In this document: piece after piece, positions 44,030 to 54,148 of the stretch
Position numbering within the stretch: position 1 is the stretch's first letter
Layout: every line of letters starts with the position of its first letter
DNA from: Helianthus annuus
Taxonomy: Eukaryota > Streptophyta > Magnoliopsida > Asterales > Asteraceae
DNA length: 64,000 bases
Direction of reading: 5' to 3'
Assembly: GCF_002127325.2 (NCBI RefSeq)
Contig: NC_035436.2
Location: 108,337,591-108,401,590 of the forward strand
Notes under the pieces: generated by a model
The model's database searches: none
Told to the model about the DNA's origin: nothing
Seen by the model: only the letters and a program-made list of their open reading frames with translations
Position numbers and translations under genes: made by a program

Positions 44030-44311
44030 CAAGGTGGTCTCGACTCGAGAACATGCGGTCTCGAGTCGCAACCAGGAGGTCTCGGCTTGTAATGGCTGGT
44101 CTCGAGTGGTGCAGGCATGACTCGCAACCTCGGAGATCTCAAGTCCCGTCTCGAGTTGTCATGATGTGGTCTCGAGTCGAGACCTTGATGGTCTCGAGTC
44201 CCTGAAGTCCGTTTTGAAGTTGCCTGATGTAGACCTCGAGTCGCAACCGTTGCGGTCTCGAGTTGTAACGCCATGGTCTCGAGTCGCAACCGTTTGTCTC
44301 GAGTCGTTTAC
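44030..44311. repeat. GGTCTCGAGTCG motif array in Gypsy-D LTR-A
   Basis: About twelve copies of GTCTCGAG or close forms, usually extended to GGTCTCGAGTCGCAACC, spaced about 15-30 bases. A small outlying group occurs at 45093-45126. LTR-B has the same arrays at about 58638-58915 and 59700-59735, with a few point changes. Confidence 0.88.
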
Positions 44312-45141
44312 CTACTGATTCTGATGCATCTGCCAGAATTGTACTATGCAACAGAACTTGTTTCCATGATTTTTATGTACTAACCAATGAGGGTTCATAA
44401 ACATGTTTTGTTGTCTAAAACCTTAATCAAATGGATCAAACAACCAGATTTCAACTTTCTATAACACCTTCATATCATAATCATGTTGTTCATCCTTAGG
44501 GTTTTCATCATAAGCAAACATGTTCATTTAAGCAAATATAGCACCTTAGTTCACATTATCATCATCATTTCATCATTTAATCACACGGTTCACCTTACAC
44601 ACATTCAACAATCACATACACAAAGTATTAAAACCATCTTAATCAAAACAACAATAGATCAACATACACTTCACTCAAACAACAACCACAATATCGACTA
44701 TATAGGGGCATATTTAGCATGCATATAACTCATCAAGTAAACACATATGGTATTTCTATCTCTATATTGCAAGGAACCACTAACCGGTTAGGTTTCAAGG
44801 TGTGAGAGTATGAAGTAATCGATGAATGAGCTTCCAAATAAGATCCCAAGCTTGAACCGAAAGTCCTTGTTGTCACCGGTTTGGTCCGAGAGAGAAAGGA
44901 GAGGAGGGGTGATGCTTGATTGTTAGGGTTTAAGGTTTTTCTAGAGAGAGGGAGTGAGGATGAAGTGAGAGAGAGTGTAGAGGAGAGTGTGAGGGTTTTC
45001 GGGTATATATATTAGGTGGTGCACCCCAAGTGGGCTTCCGAGTGGGCTAGGGGGGTTTGCGGCCCAACCGGCCCCAACTATCTACGGTTCACTCGAGACC
45101 GAGTGGTCTCGAGTCATGGTCTCGGCCCACTAGTATTTATA

Positions 45142-45144
<3 letters not shown>

Positions 45145-45238
<94 letters not shown>
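45145..45238. repeat. TA dinucleotide microsatellite in LTR-A
   Basis: Nearly uninterrupted TA run of about 45 units. LTR-B has only about 22 bases of TA at the same site (59759-59780), which accounts for the 71-bp length difference between the LTRs. Confidence 0.95.
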
Positions 45239-45240
<2 letters not shown>

Positions 45241-45347
45241 TACACACAACACATAGCAGAACAAGTTAATCACAACTTTCATTTAATAATTCGTACGTAC
45301 ACGTTGCTAATACAAGCGGGTTACTCGGGAAAACCCGAAGTGTCACA

Positions 45348-45357
45348 TTATCCCCAA
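45348..45357 (-). other. polypurine tract next to Gypsy-D LTR-A
   Basis: The minus strand reads TTGGGGATAA directly before the LTR. Confidence 0.75.
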
Positions 45358-45449
45358 GTTTTAAGAACTTTCGTCCCGAAAGTTAAGGCAGCCACTGTCA
45401 AGCTAGTACGTGTCAGAGAGTTTCAACGGGGTGTCACATCATCCCCCCG

Positions 45450-46741
45450 TTAGTTTGGAATTTCGTCCCGAAATTCGGTCGTAGCTTCAGTGCTGGGGGT
45501 TTCGTTTGGGAACAATTGGGGATACTTGCACTTCATCTGATCTTCCCGCTCCCAGGTAAACTCTGGGCCACGTCGTGAGTTCCAACAAACTCGCACGAGA
45601 GGTATCTGGCTACGTTTGAGGGTTTTGATTTCTCGATCCGTGATCTCAATCGGTTCCACAGTGAAGTGTAGTTGTTCGTCAATAGTGAGTTCCTTGAAGG
45701 GGATTATGAGTGTTTCATCTGACAGACACTTCTTCAGATTAGACACGTGAAAAACATTGTGCACCGCACTCAGCTCTTCAGGCAGATTCAATCTATAAGC
45801 AACCTTACCGATTTTCTCGGTAATTTCGAATGGTCCAACATATTGCGGATTAAGGTTGCCCCGTTTACCGAAACGAACCACACCCTTCCAGGGTGAGACT
45901 TTAAGTAGAACCCGGTCCCCGACCTGGAATTCTAGCGGTTTCCTACGCTTATCAGCGTAGCTTTTCTGACGGTCACGAGCTGCCGCCATGCGTTGTCTGA
46001 TCTGGGCAATCTTCTCCGTTGTGTCTACTACCAGTTCTGGGCCTGTGACCTGGCTGTCACCAACTTCCACCCAGCAAAGAGGTGATCGGCATTTACGACC
46101 GTACAATGCCTCGAAGGGTGCTGCCTGAATGCTGGTGTGGTAGCTGTTATTATAGGAGAACTCCACTAGCGGAAGATGCTTCTCCCAATTTTTGCCAAAA
46201 TCGATCACACATGCTCTAAGCATGTCTTCCAGGGTTTGGATGGTGCGTTCAGACTGTCCATCCGTTTGTGGGTGATAAGCGGTGCTCATGTCCAAGCGTG
46301 AGCCAAAGGATTTGTTCATAGCTTGCCACAACTCGGAAGTAAATCGTGCGTCTCGATCGGAAATAATGGAGGTTGGCACCCCGTGCCTCGAGACTACTTC
46401 CTTTAAGTAAACCTCCGCCAAGGTAGAAAACTTGTCTGTTTCCTTAATGGCCAAGAAATGTGCGGACTTGGTCAATCGATCTACTATCACCCAAATAGTA
46501 TCATTCCCGCATTAGGATCTAGGTAGGCCAGTAACGAAATCCATGGAAATTTGCTCCCATTTCCATTTCGGGATTTCTGGTTATTGGAGTAGGCCTGCTG
46601 GTTTCTGATACTCAGTCTTGACTCTTGCGCATGTCAAATATTTGCTGACATACGTTGCTATGTTGGCTTTCATGCCAGGCCACCAATATGTAGTCCTTAA
46701 GTCGTGGTACATCTTATCGGAACCAGGATGTACTGAGTAAC
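45450..46741 (-). pseudogene. Gypsy-D integrase copy A with chromodomain-like tail
   Basis: It carries the zinc-binding end ([18 protein letters not shown]), the catalytic core ([27 protein letters not shown]) and a [13 protein letters not shown] … [17 protein letters not shown] tail. Two in-frame TAA codons at 46581-46583 and 46512-46514 lie before the core, where copy B reads Q. The frame is open from 46490 down to 45450. Copia-3 separates it from the upstream linker at 53976. Confidence 0.92.
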
Positions 46742-46746
46742 GGGAC
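46742..46746. other. target-site duplication of Copia-3, left copy (GGGAC)
   Basis: Repeated at 53971-53975. Confidence 0.95.
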
Positions 46747-47210
46747 TGTTGGTGCACTTACGTCTGTCAACTGCGTCTATCATCGAGTCTTAGAGTTAGA
46801 CAGATCGGAAATGACACGGAAACCTAGAAATAGTGAATTGTATAGGTTCGCTTATGTATACATGTTCTAGGTTCGCTTTTATGTCATGTAATAGATCTGG
46901 TTCGCCTTTATGTCATGTTTAGGTTCGCTTTTAGGACATGTTGAAGGTCCGCTTATATGTACAGGTACATATAAGCGAACCCAACCAACTATATATATGG
47001 GTTATAGAAGCGAACCAAAACAGTTAGAGTTCCGGTGAGCCACGAAGTGCTGCCGAAGTGCTGTCTGTACGTGTAATCGAACAGTTGATCAATAAAACAG
47101 CAAGTTTAAAGTGAATCCAGCTAGAATAGCACCAAATCACTAGTTTCCGCCTCTTGATTTGGATAGGAATTTCTCTGATCGACTCAAACAGGGCCGAACG
47201 CGATCCTACA
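46747..47210 (+). repeat. 5' LTR of Copia-3
   Basis: 464 bp, from TGTTGGTGCACTT to GCGATCCTACA. GGTTCGCTT-type motifs at 46833-46980 precede a TATA box at 46990-46998. Confidence 0.96.
46990..46998 (+). promoter_or_regulatory. putative TATA box of Copia-3
   Basis: TATATATAT downstream of the motif cluster, followed by one more inverted motif copy (AAGCGAACC) at about 47008. Confidence 0.6.
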
Positions 47211-47211
47211 A

Positions 47212-47223
47212 GTGGTATCAGAG
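47212..47223 (+). other. primer binding site of Copia-3, tRNA-iMet type
   Basis: TGGTATCAGAGC begins two bases after the LTR. Confidence 0.93.
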
Positions 47224-47454
47224 CACAGGAGGAGGAGTTCTTGCCTTTTTAGCTCGATTTCATCTAGTTTTCTACACTTTCTTCACGTTTTCAAAATTTT
47301 TTTACGGTAAAACAAGCTCAAAATCACACACTGCACTCGGAATCATGGACTAGTAAATCCTTGAAGTTTTCAGATCTAAAATCGACCTAGAAAGTAGATT
47401 TTTAGGTGATTCGCTCATACGGTTTTGTGCAAAAAGTGACGTCAGCAAAGCATC

Positions 47455-47740
47455 TGGTTCGCTTTTAGAGACAGTATTTTTACAGGTGCGCTTGAAAGGT
47501 TCGCTAATCTGATCAATTCTGGTTCGCTCCAAGTGACAAGTTTGGTCCGTTTTTGTGACAAGTTTGGTCCGCTTTTGTGACAAGTTTGGTCCGCTTTTGT
47601 GACAAGTTTGGTCCGCTGTTGTAACAAGTCTGATCTGCTTTTGTGACAAAACTGGTCCGCTTTTGTGGTCAATTCTGGTTCGCGTTTACGACACTTGACC
47701 ATTTCGTTTTTGAGACAATTACAGACTCGTTTTTGTGAAC
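47455..47740 (+). repeat. GGTTCGCTTTT array in the Copia-3 leader
   Basis: About twelve copies of GGTYCGCTTTT or close forms lie before gag. At 47540-47622 four of them form a head-to-tail tandem of GGTCCGCTTTTGTGACAAG. They take the same place that YCGTTTGAA occupies in Copia-1 and Copia-2. Confidence 0.9.
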
Positions 47741-47786
47741 AGTTTGCCTAAATTCGAAAATTGTGAAACTTTGTAAAATCTAAACA

Positions 47787-48858
47787 ATGGATACTGAATT
47801 TTATAACGCTTTTGCAACCCCGACCTCGATTACTCAGAATGCTTTGATTGAAAATGAAACCGGAACGTCTTAGAAACCGCCGAAACTCATGGATATTGAT
47901 GATTATAATGTGTGGTCTGAACGTTTTGGAAATTGGGTCGAAGCTTATCATCTAGATGCGTGGGAACACACTGAAGAGCCATATGTTAGACCTGTTAAAA
48001 ATGGTGTGCAGCAAACAATTCGAGAAATGAGTACAGATGACAAAAAGAAATACCGTGATGAGAAACTTATGGTGAGTCTGCTTCAGCAAGCAATAAAAGA
48101 GGACATTCTGATCTTGCTTCAACATGATGGAACTGCATATTCGATTTGGACAGAGTTGGAAGCAAAGTTTATTGGAAGTGATGATATGCTTAAGAATAAA
48201 AAATCTCTCATGAAGAAAGAATTCGATTTGTTTCGTGGTTTAAAATCTGAAAACACCAAGCAGATTATTGATAGATATTTTAACTTGGTGAGAAATATGA
48301 CAAAACTTGGTAATAAGAAAGATACTGATGAATTAGTTGAAAAACTTGCAGATGCACTTCCACACGAAACATGGGGAACATTTCTGATGATGTTGAGATC
48401 TAACAGGAAAGATTACAAAGCTATGACATTGAGAGATTTCATCAAGCATGTGGAAGCTCAGGAGATGGAGCAGAGGAAGATAGCCAGAATGAAAAATTAT
48501 GATGGAGAACAGGATATCAGTTTGTACTACAAGAGTGGCTCTACTGATTCTACAAAGTATTCTCCAAAGATCGAAACTGCTTACAGTGTTAAAGATTCTC
48601 CTGAGAAGAAGCCTTCCCAAGGATCAAGCAGCAGCACAAGATTTTCATCTTTTGATCCTAACATCTCTGTAACAAAGAATGGTAGAAAACTTCAGTGTAA
48701 CATTGTGTTAAGTCTTGAAAATGATTAAGACTACACTGAAGAAATTGCAAAAAATCAAATGTCTTTGTTAGGGATGATTTTAGAATCTTATAGTTGCTTT
48801 GTTGCAGGAAAGATCGGAAATCCAATGCTCACGAAAGAGGATTACGATCAAATCGATG
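47787..48858 (+). pseudogene. Copia-3 Gag, N-terminal UBN2-type part
   Basis: The ATG at 47787 gives MDTEFYNAFATPTSITQ. An in-frame TAG at 47871-47873 falls just before KPPKLMDIDDYNVWSERF. The domain is open to a TAA at 48726-48728 (SLEND then DYTEE), and the frame is then lost near 48858, where bases are missing just after DQIDA. The sequence is close to Copia-1 Gag throughout. Confidence 0.92.
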
Positions 48859-48861
48859 CGA

Positions 48862-50749
48862 AATGGAATTGATGGATATCAAATGGTGTATGGCGAGTGT
48901 GATGAGACGTGCTGAAAAGTTTAAGCAAATTACAGGCCGTGATGATTTTCGTGATGCAAACGTTTCAGCTTTGGGTTTTGATAAATCTAAAGTTACGTGT
49001 TTTCGTTGCAGGGAGAAGGGGCATTTCAAGAGAGAGTGTAAAAATCGTGAAGCTACCGGAGCCCAGAATCCTTTCGGAAACAACGATTATCACAAGAAGG
49101 CCATCTATCATCAAATCACACCACCAGCACAGCAACAGGCACAAACTGCTCATGGGAGAGATGTGGTTGATAAAAAGGCATGTGTTGTTAGTCAGGGAAA
49201 ATATGATAATTTTACCTGGGAAAAGTATCTTTCGAAAGATAGCAAAGTGTGTTGGGCTGAACAAGATGATGAGAAGTTGGCTGAAGGTTTTACTTGGGAT
49301 GATTTTTGTCCGGATCAAGATCTCATGGACAAAGAGATGTCCAAAAACATTTCTCATGCTTTCTTTGCTAATGCTTATGATTTAAAATGTGCAGAAAGAA
49401 CCAGGAAAGTCATGGAAGCTGCTGAAGCAAGACGTAGAAAGCTTGAGGAAGAAGAAGAAGAAGAAGAGGAAGAGAGATTGAAAGCCGAAGCAAAAGCTGA
49501 GAAGAAGATAAGAGCTGAGTTCTTACAATCAAACAGAATTGTCAAAGAGGTCCCTGAATTTGAAGTGAAAATTGATGTAGAACAAGTTGAAGTTCCAGAA
49601 AAATGCATGAACTGTGATTCATTGATCAAACAAAACAATGAGTTGTTGTACAATATTCACAAGTTGAAAGAATCGTATGATACAATGAACAGAGAGATCA
49701 ACAAATATACTGATTCGAGTGGTGAACAAGCAGTGGCGATGAACACATTGAAAGTAGCATATCTTAGACAGCTTGATGATGCGAACTTTCATATTAAGAA
49801 GTGTGCAGATCTAGAGTTGGAGTTAGCAACGCAAAAGATAGAAACTGAGAAAGTTAAAAAGTTATTAGATAGCTACTCATGTTCTTCTTTTGTTGTTGAC
49901 AGGATTTATCCAGTCGTGGAGAATTTGAAGACATTTGAGGAAGTGAAGACGTCTGAAGAAGAGAAATCTGTGACAAAAGATGAAGAAAAGTTGAAGACTT
50001 CTGGTAAGAAATCAAATGTGGTCTATAACAGATGTCCGCCCCCGGTCGAAAATGGATATTCTCCTCGAAATCCAAATTCTGAAAGAGTCAATAAAGCAAT
50101 CAATTTACAATGGGAGTCTGGGCCATCGGATAACTTGCCAGAAAGTATTGATGTCACCTATACGTCATCAGACACTGATCATGAGTCAAAGTTGATAAAA
50201 AGTGTGGTAGATCAGGTGTTAGACAAAGATGACAATGAGGAGTCAAAACCGGAGTCCAAACCCGAGTCAAAGTCTGGGTCAAATATGTCAAAGCCGACAA
50301 ATAAAAAGGACAAACTGGTTTATGATAAAGAGTTTTTACTTTTGAAATCTAATTTGAATGATGAATCGGTCAAAGTGGCATATACTTTGAAAGGTTCTGA
50401 CAAATTATATTCAGATGAAAGTTTTCCAATAAGAAGTGTCAGACTTGAAATGATTCAAAAGGTTTTCAAAATAACAGAAATTAATATTTCTGAAATAAAA
50501 GATTTAAATCTTAATGGAAAACCCAAACAGTACACTTCAAGAGATCAACAAAGAATCAACAAGAAAATGGGTTACAATTGTGGTTATAGTTTCCAACAGA
50601 AACCAAACCATAATCGTAATTTCAAAAAGAAAGGTCTTGGTTTTGTCCCAGCGAAAAACTATAAAAATGAAAAAATGTATAAACCAAAAACTATGTTTGT
50701 TTCAGGGAAAACAACAGAAGCTGAAAAAGAACAATCATTCAGAAGATAG
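48862..50749 (+). pseudogene. Copia-3 Gag, middle part with zinc knuckle and coiled coil
   Basis: An open frame from EMELMDIKWCMASVMRRAEKF. The CCHC knuckle CFRCREKGHFKREC is at about 48999-49040. It is followed by a K/E-rich stretch, a probable coiled coil (NCDSLIKQNNELLYNIHKL) and an acidic segment with short KPESK-type repeats. It ends at TAG 50747-50749, one codon before TNQEFLAKKQEE, where Copia-1 has Q. Confidence 0.92.
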
Positions 50750-51436
50750 ACAAATCAGGAATTCCTTGCCAAGAAGCAAGAAGAACTAAAGAAGAATGAA
50801 GTTCCAAAGAAAATTGAAAAGAGAACCTGTTTTCAATGCAAAATTGTTGGTCATGTGGCAAAGGATTGTCCGAAGACATTCAAGCCAAAACAGGAAGTCT
50901 CTGGGAAAATGAAAGAAAAAGTTGTTGAAAAGACTAAATTGTCAACCCGGAAGTTTACTGGCTTTGAAAATTCAACTTTTGAAAAAGGAGAATGTTCAAA
51001 GAGTGCTTCAAAAAGGAAAGATAATATGCCAAATCAAAAATGGGTTGTGAAAGGTTCAGGTAATAGTTCTGGTGATGAATCTGATTCCATAAAATCAGAG
51101 GAGCCACGTGTTAAAAAAAAGGTTGAAAAGAAAGTTCCGATAGTGGACGATGTGAATTTTCCGCCACTGAATGCTAAAAATTACAAATCTAAAATCGGAA
51201 AAGTTGAAATTTCAAATCAATTTTATTCTGAAAAAAAGAAATTTGATGTTGAAAAAACTTTCAACAGAAATGTGAAACGTATCTTTGGACAAATGGTCAA
51301 TGGTAAGGCCAAAAGCATCAAAGATTTTTATGCTTCCAAAGGACGTGTTTACAAGCCTGTTGAAAGTAAAGATAAAGAAGATGTTGTTACACCCAAGGAA
51401 GGTCAGGCTTGGGTGGATATATTTTTCAAAGAATAA
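50750..51436 (+). pseudogene. Copia-3 Gag, C-terminal part with second zinc knuckle
   Basis: It continues in the same frame after the TAG. It has the knuckle CFQCKIVGHVAKDC at about 50830-50872, a basic serine-rich region and the ending EGQAWVDIFFKE with the natural stop at 51434-51436. Confidence 0.92.
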
Positions 51437-53490
51437 AAATCTGACTTGCCGGAGATCCCAAGTTGGTATCGTGGATCATGAATCGGCATCCTTCTAAATC
51501 TGTGTTTGAGGTTTTGCAGGACTTGCCGGAATTCCCAGGTTTATAAGCGAGGAGTAGGAATTGGCACCTTGAGAATTTAACCAAAAGATGGTAATTGGTT
51601 GAAAAACAGGTTTGAAAAGCTTAATTGCTAAATTTGCAAGTGGTTGTATGTTTGTGGTTGTTATAAGTGGTTCAGAATGAGAACCAGTTGATTTTACATG
51701 TGGTTAAATCAAGGTCATTAATTTGAACTTGAGTTAACTATTATTCAGAAGATTGGTAAAATAATATGATGATTGGATCCCCAATTTTACAAGAGGTAAA
51801 ATCAATAAAACTTATTTTCCGGAAAAACCATTCTGATTAAAACAAACTTAAGTGTTTTGAAATCATTATGGGAAAATAGTTTTGTTGTGAGGGGGAGTTC
51901 TGATTGTTTAAGCCAAACGGATGGAGAATTGAAGTATTTCGATATCAGTTGTCATGTTCTGTATAGTTTGTTTTCAATTTTCATTAGGTGTATTTGAATT
52001 TTAGGGGGAGTAAGAAATTTTAGAAAATCCAAAAACATCAGAAAATTTGAAAAAGACAAAAACATGATAAAACTGAAAAATGAGTTTTTATTGCATAAAA
52101 GAGGAAATGATAGTACATCAGTGGACTATCACAGCACGCTAAAGAATTGTAATGCTAGAAGTGATAAACAATCTTACTGTGGATGTGTCAGTAGGTTTTC
52201 ACACATTTAGTAAATTGAAACGAGATATAAACCTAAATTCAAACTTGCTTAATTTGTGGGTAACTATTCTTGAATATATGGGTAACCCCCGAAATCTTGT
52301 TTGAAAGGTCCCATATTCTGAGATACTAGGTCTTTATGCTCAGTGATATCTGGGGTATTATTCCGGGACTTCTGCTGTATGGAAATACTGACCTAGTCCC
52401 CGAATAATACTTTCTGCAAAAAGCTTTGAAATACAAGCTCGCCCTCAGCAATCTGATTAAACAATAAAATTGATAATCTTTGCTGTTGTAATAAAAGATC
52501 CTCTAAAGGGGACCCACCAAAAGTCGAAGCCGTCATCTCTCTGCGTATACGGAAGTATCGACCTGAGCTCTCACGGCCCTCGCACATTACTCCTTTACAG
52601 ATATCAGCTGTGGTATACTCACCTGTAAGACTGAATACTTGGGATCTGGATACCGGAGTATATTCAAGTGGAGTGATACACAATTAAGTTTTAGTTTCTA
52701 AAATATTAATATCGTATCTCGAATCAATTGAAGTCTGTGTGAAAATTTAAGTGGAGAAACATACTGACAATCTAGGTAAATTGTTTGGAACTTAAAATGT
52801 TTAAAGCTTAACGGTGTTAGTGATATGTTTCATAACTGATATGATCCTCTTGCACGAACTCACAAAAATATTATCTGTAAATATTTCATGTCTGCATTTA
52901 CTTTTATTAAAAAAATTCAAAAAGATTTTTGGTGTGTTTTAGCATAAAATTTTGAAAAATCAAAAAGATTTTCGAAAATTGGTGTTGAGATACTGATTTT
53001 CGAAATTCAAAGTGCTAAACTTGAAGAACTGGTTTGGGAAGAGTGTATGTGATGATGTTAAATTTTTGTTTGAAAAGTGCCAGTAAAAAACCTTGAATGT
53101 ATAATTATTAATATAGTTTCTGGTGCAAGTTTCTAAAAAGTTTGAAAGTTTAATCTTTTAATAGAAACTTATAGTTGGGTAGAGATTGTGCAGGTCTAGA
53201 GTCAGATCTTGATCCTGAGAGAGAATGGAGCCAGGTATCGATCTGGAACTTGATGGGAGCCTGTTAATGATCTTGATTTGAAGAATGAAGCTGTGAATTC
53301 CAGACTACGATCCCAGCTGTATGAGAGAGGGAGTCTGAAGACACCGTGTCAACAATTGAGAGAGAGCAGTTTGTTGATGATGAAGAAAGAGAACGAGGAT
53401 TCTTGGAATGACAGATATTTCAGAGACAGATTGACGACTAATGAAGATTGTAGATTGACATGTGCGAAGACTCTATGAAGACTCCGTCAA
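51437..53490 (+). other. 3' noncoding region of Copia-3
   Basis: About 2 kb with no pol domain. Two CTTGCCGGA … GGCA(T/C)C units at 51446-51490 and 51522-51570 follow gag. The conserved block is at about 52250-52690. Sequences close to the Copia-1 3' region extend from about 51500 to 53000. Confidence 0.75.
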
Positions 53491-53506
53491 CATCCGAGGG
53501 GGAGTC
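53491..53506 (+). other. polypurine tract of Copia-3
   Basis: ATCCGAGGGGGAGTC abuts the 3' LTR. Confidence 0.86.
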
Positions 53507-53970
53507 TGTTGGTGCACTTACGTCTGTCAACTGCGTCTATCATCGAGTCTTAGAGTTAGACAGATCAGAAATGACATGGAAACCTAGAAATAGTGAATTG
53601 TATAGGTTCGCTTATGTATACATGTTCTAGGTTCGCTTTTATGTCATGTAATAGATCTGGTTCGCCTTTGTGTCATGTTTAGGTTCGCTTTTAGGACATG
53701 TTGAAGGTCCGCTTATATGTACAGGTACATATAAGCGAACCCAACCAACTATATATATGGGTTATAGAAGCGAACCAAAACAGTTAGAGTTCCGGTGAGC
53801 CACGAAGTGCTGCCGAAGTGCTGTCTGTACGTGTAATCGAACAGTTGATCAATAAAACAGCAAGTTTAAAGTGAATCCAGCTAGAATAGCACCAAATCAC
53901 TAGTTTCCACCTCTTGATTTGGATAGGAATTTCTCTGATCGACTCAAACAGGGCCGAACGCGATCCTACA
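53507..53970 (+). repeat. 3' LTR of Copia-3
   Basis: 464 bp, nearly identical to the 5' LTR and followed directly by the GGGAC TSD. Confidence 0.96.
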
Positions 53971-53975
53971 GGGAC
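53971..53975. other. target-site duplication of Copia-3, right copy (GGGAC)
   Basis: Pairs with 46742-46746. Confidence 0.95.
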
Positions 53976-54148
53976 TTATGGGCTTCGTCCATCACAAGTT
54001 CACGTAGGTCTCCATAGAGTGGAACCCAAATGCGCCATGTCACATAGTAAGCGCCATCTTCTTTTTGTCCTAATCGTTGCCTCGATCCTCGCGGGGACTC
54101 AGCCCTAATGTTTTTCGGTTTCAGAGCTTCAACCTGAGCATTTCGAAT
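53976..54148 (-). pseudogene. Gypsy-D RNase H to integrase linker
   Basis: It reads [36 protein letters not shown] in pieces, then [22 protein letters not shown] sequence, the segment that leads into the integrase zinc finger. It is cut from the RNase H frame by TAG at 54149-54151, and from the integrase by Copia-3. Confidence 0.85.

Larger units (their letters stand above)
42910..45347 (-). repeat. Gypsy-D LTR-A
   Basis: 2438 bp, beginning TGTCACAC plus a C run and ending AGTGTCACA. It is nearly identical to LTR-B apart from a long TA run at its right end. The left flank is Gypsy-C LTR sequence. Confidence 0.94.
46747..53970 (+). mobile_element. Copia-3: gag-only Ty1/Copia element nested in the Gypsy-D integrase
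   Basis: The 7.2 kb element has 464-bp LTRs differing at about four positions, an iMet primer site, a polypurine tract and the TSD GGGAC. Its internal region holds a long gag and a noncoding 3' part, with no protease, integrase, reverse transcriptase or RNase H. The layout is the same as in Copia-1, including a duplicated CTTGCCGGA unit after gag. The LTR sequence and the reiterated motif differ from Copia-1. Confidence 0.95.

Noticed and set aside
44483..44728. Histidine/isoleucine-rich frame also present at 59093-59338
   Set aside because: Conserved only because both copies are LTRs of the same element; the composition reflects simple ATC/CAT-rich sequence.
45016..45453. Plus-strand open frame with a long alternating I-Y stretch
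   Set aside because: The I-Y run is a translation of the TA microsatellite inside an LTR, and the frame crosses the LTR boundary.
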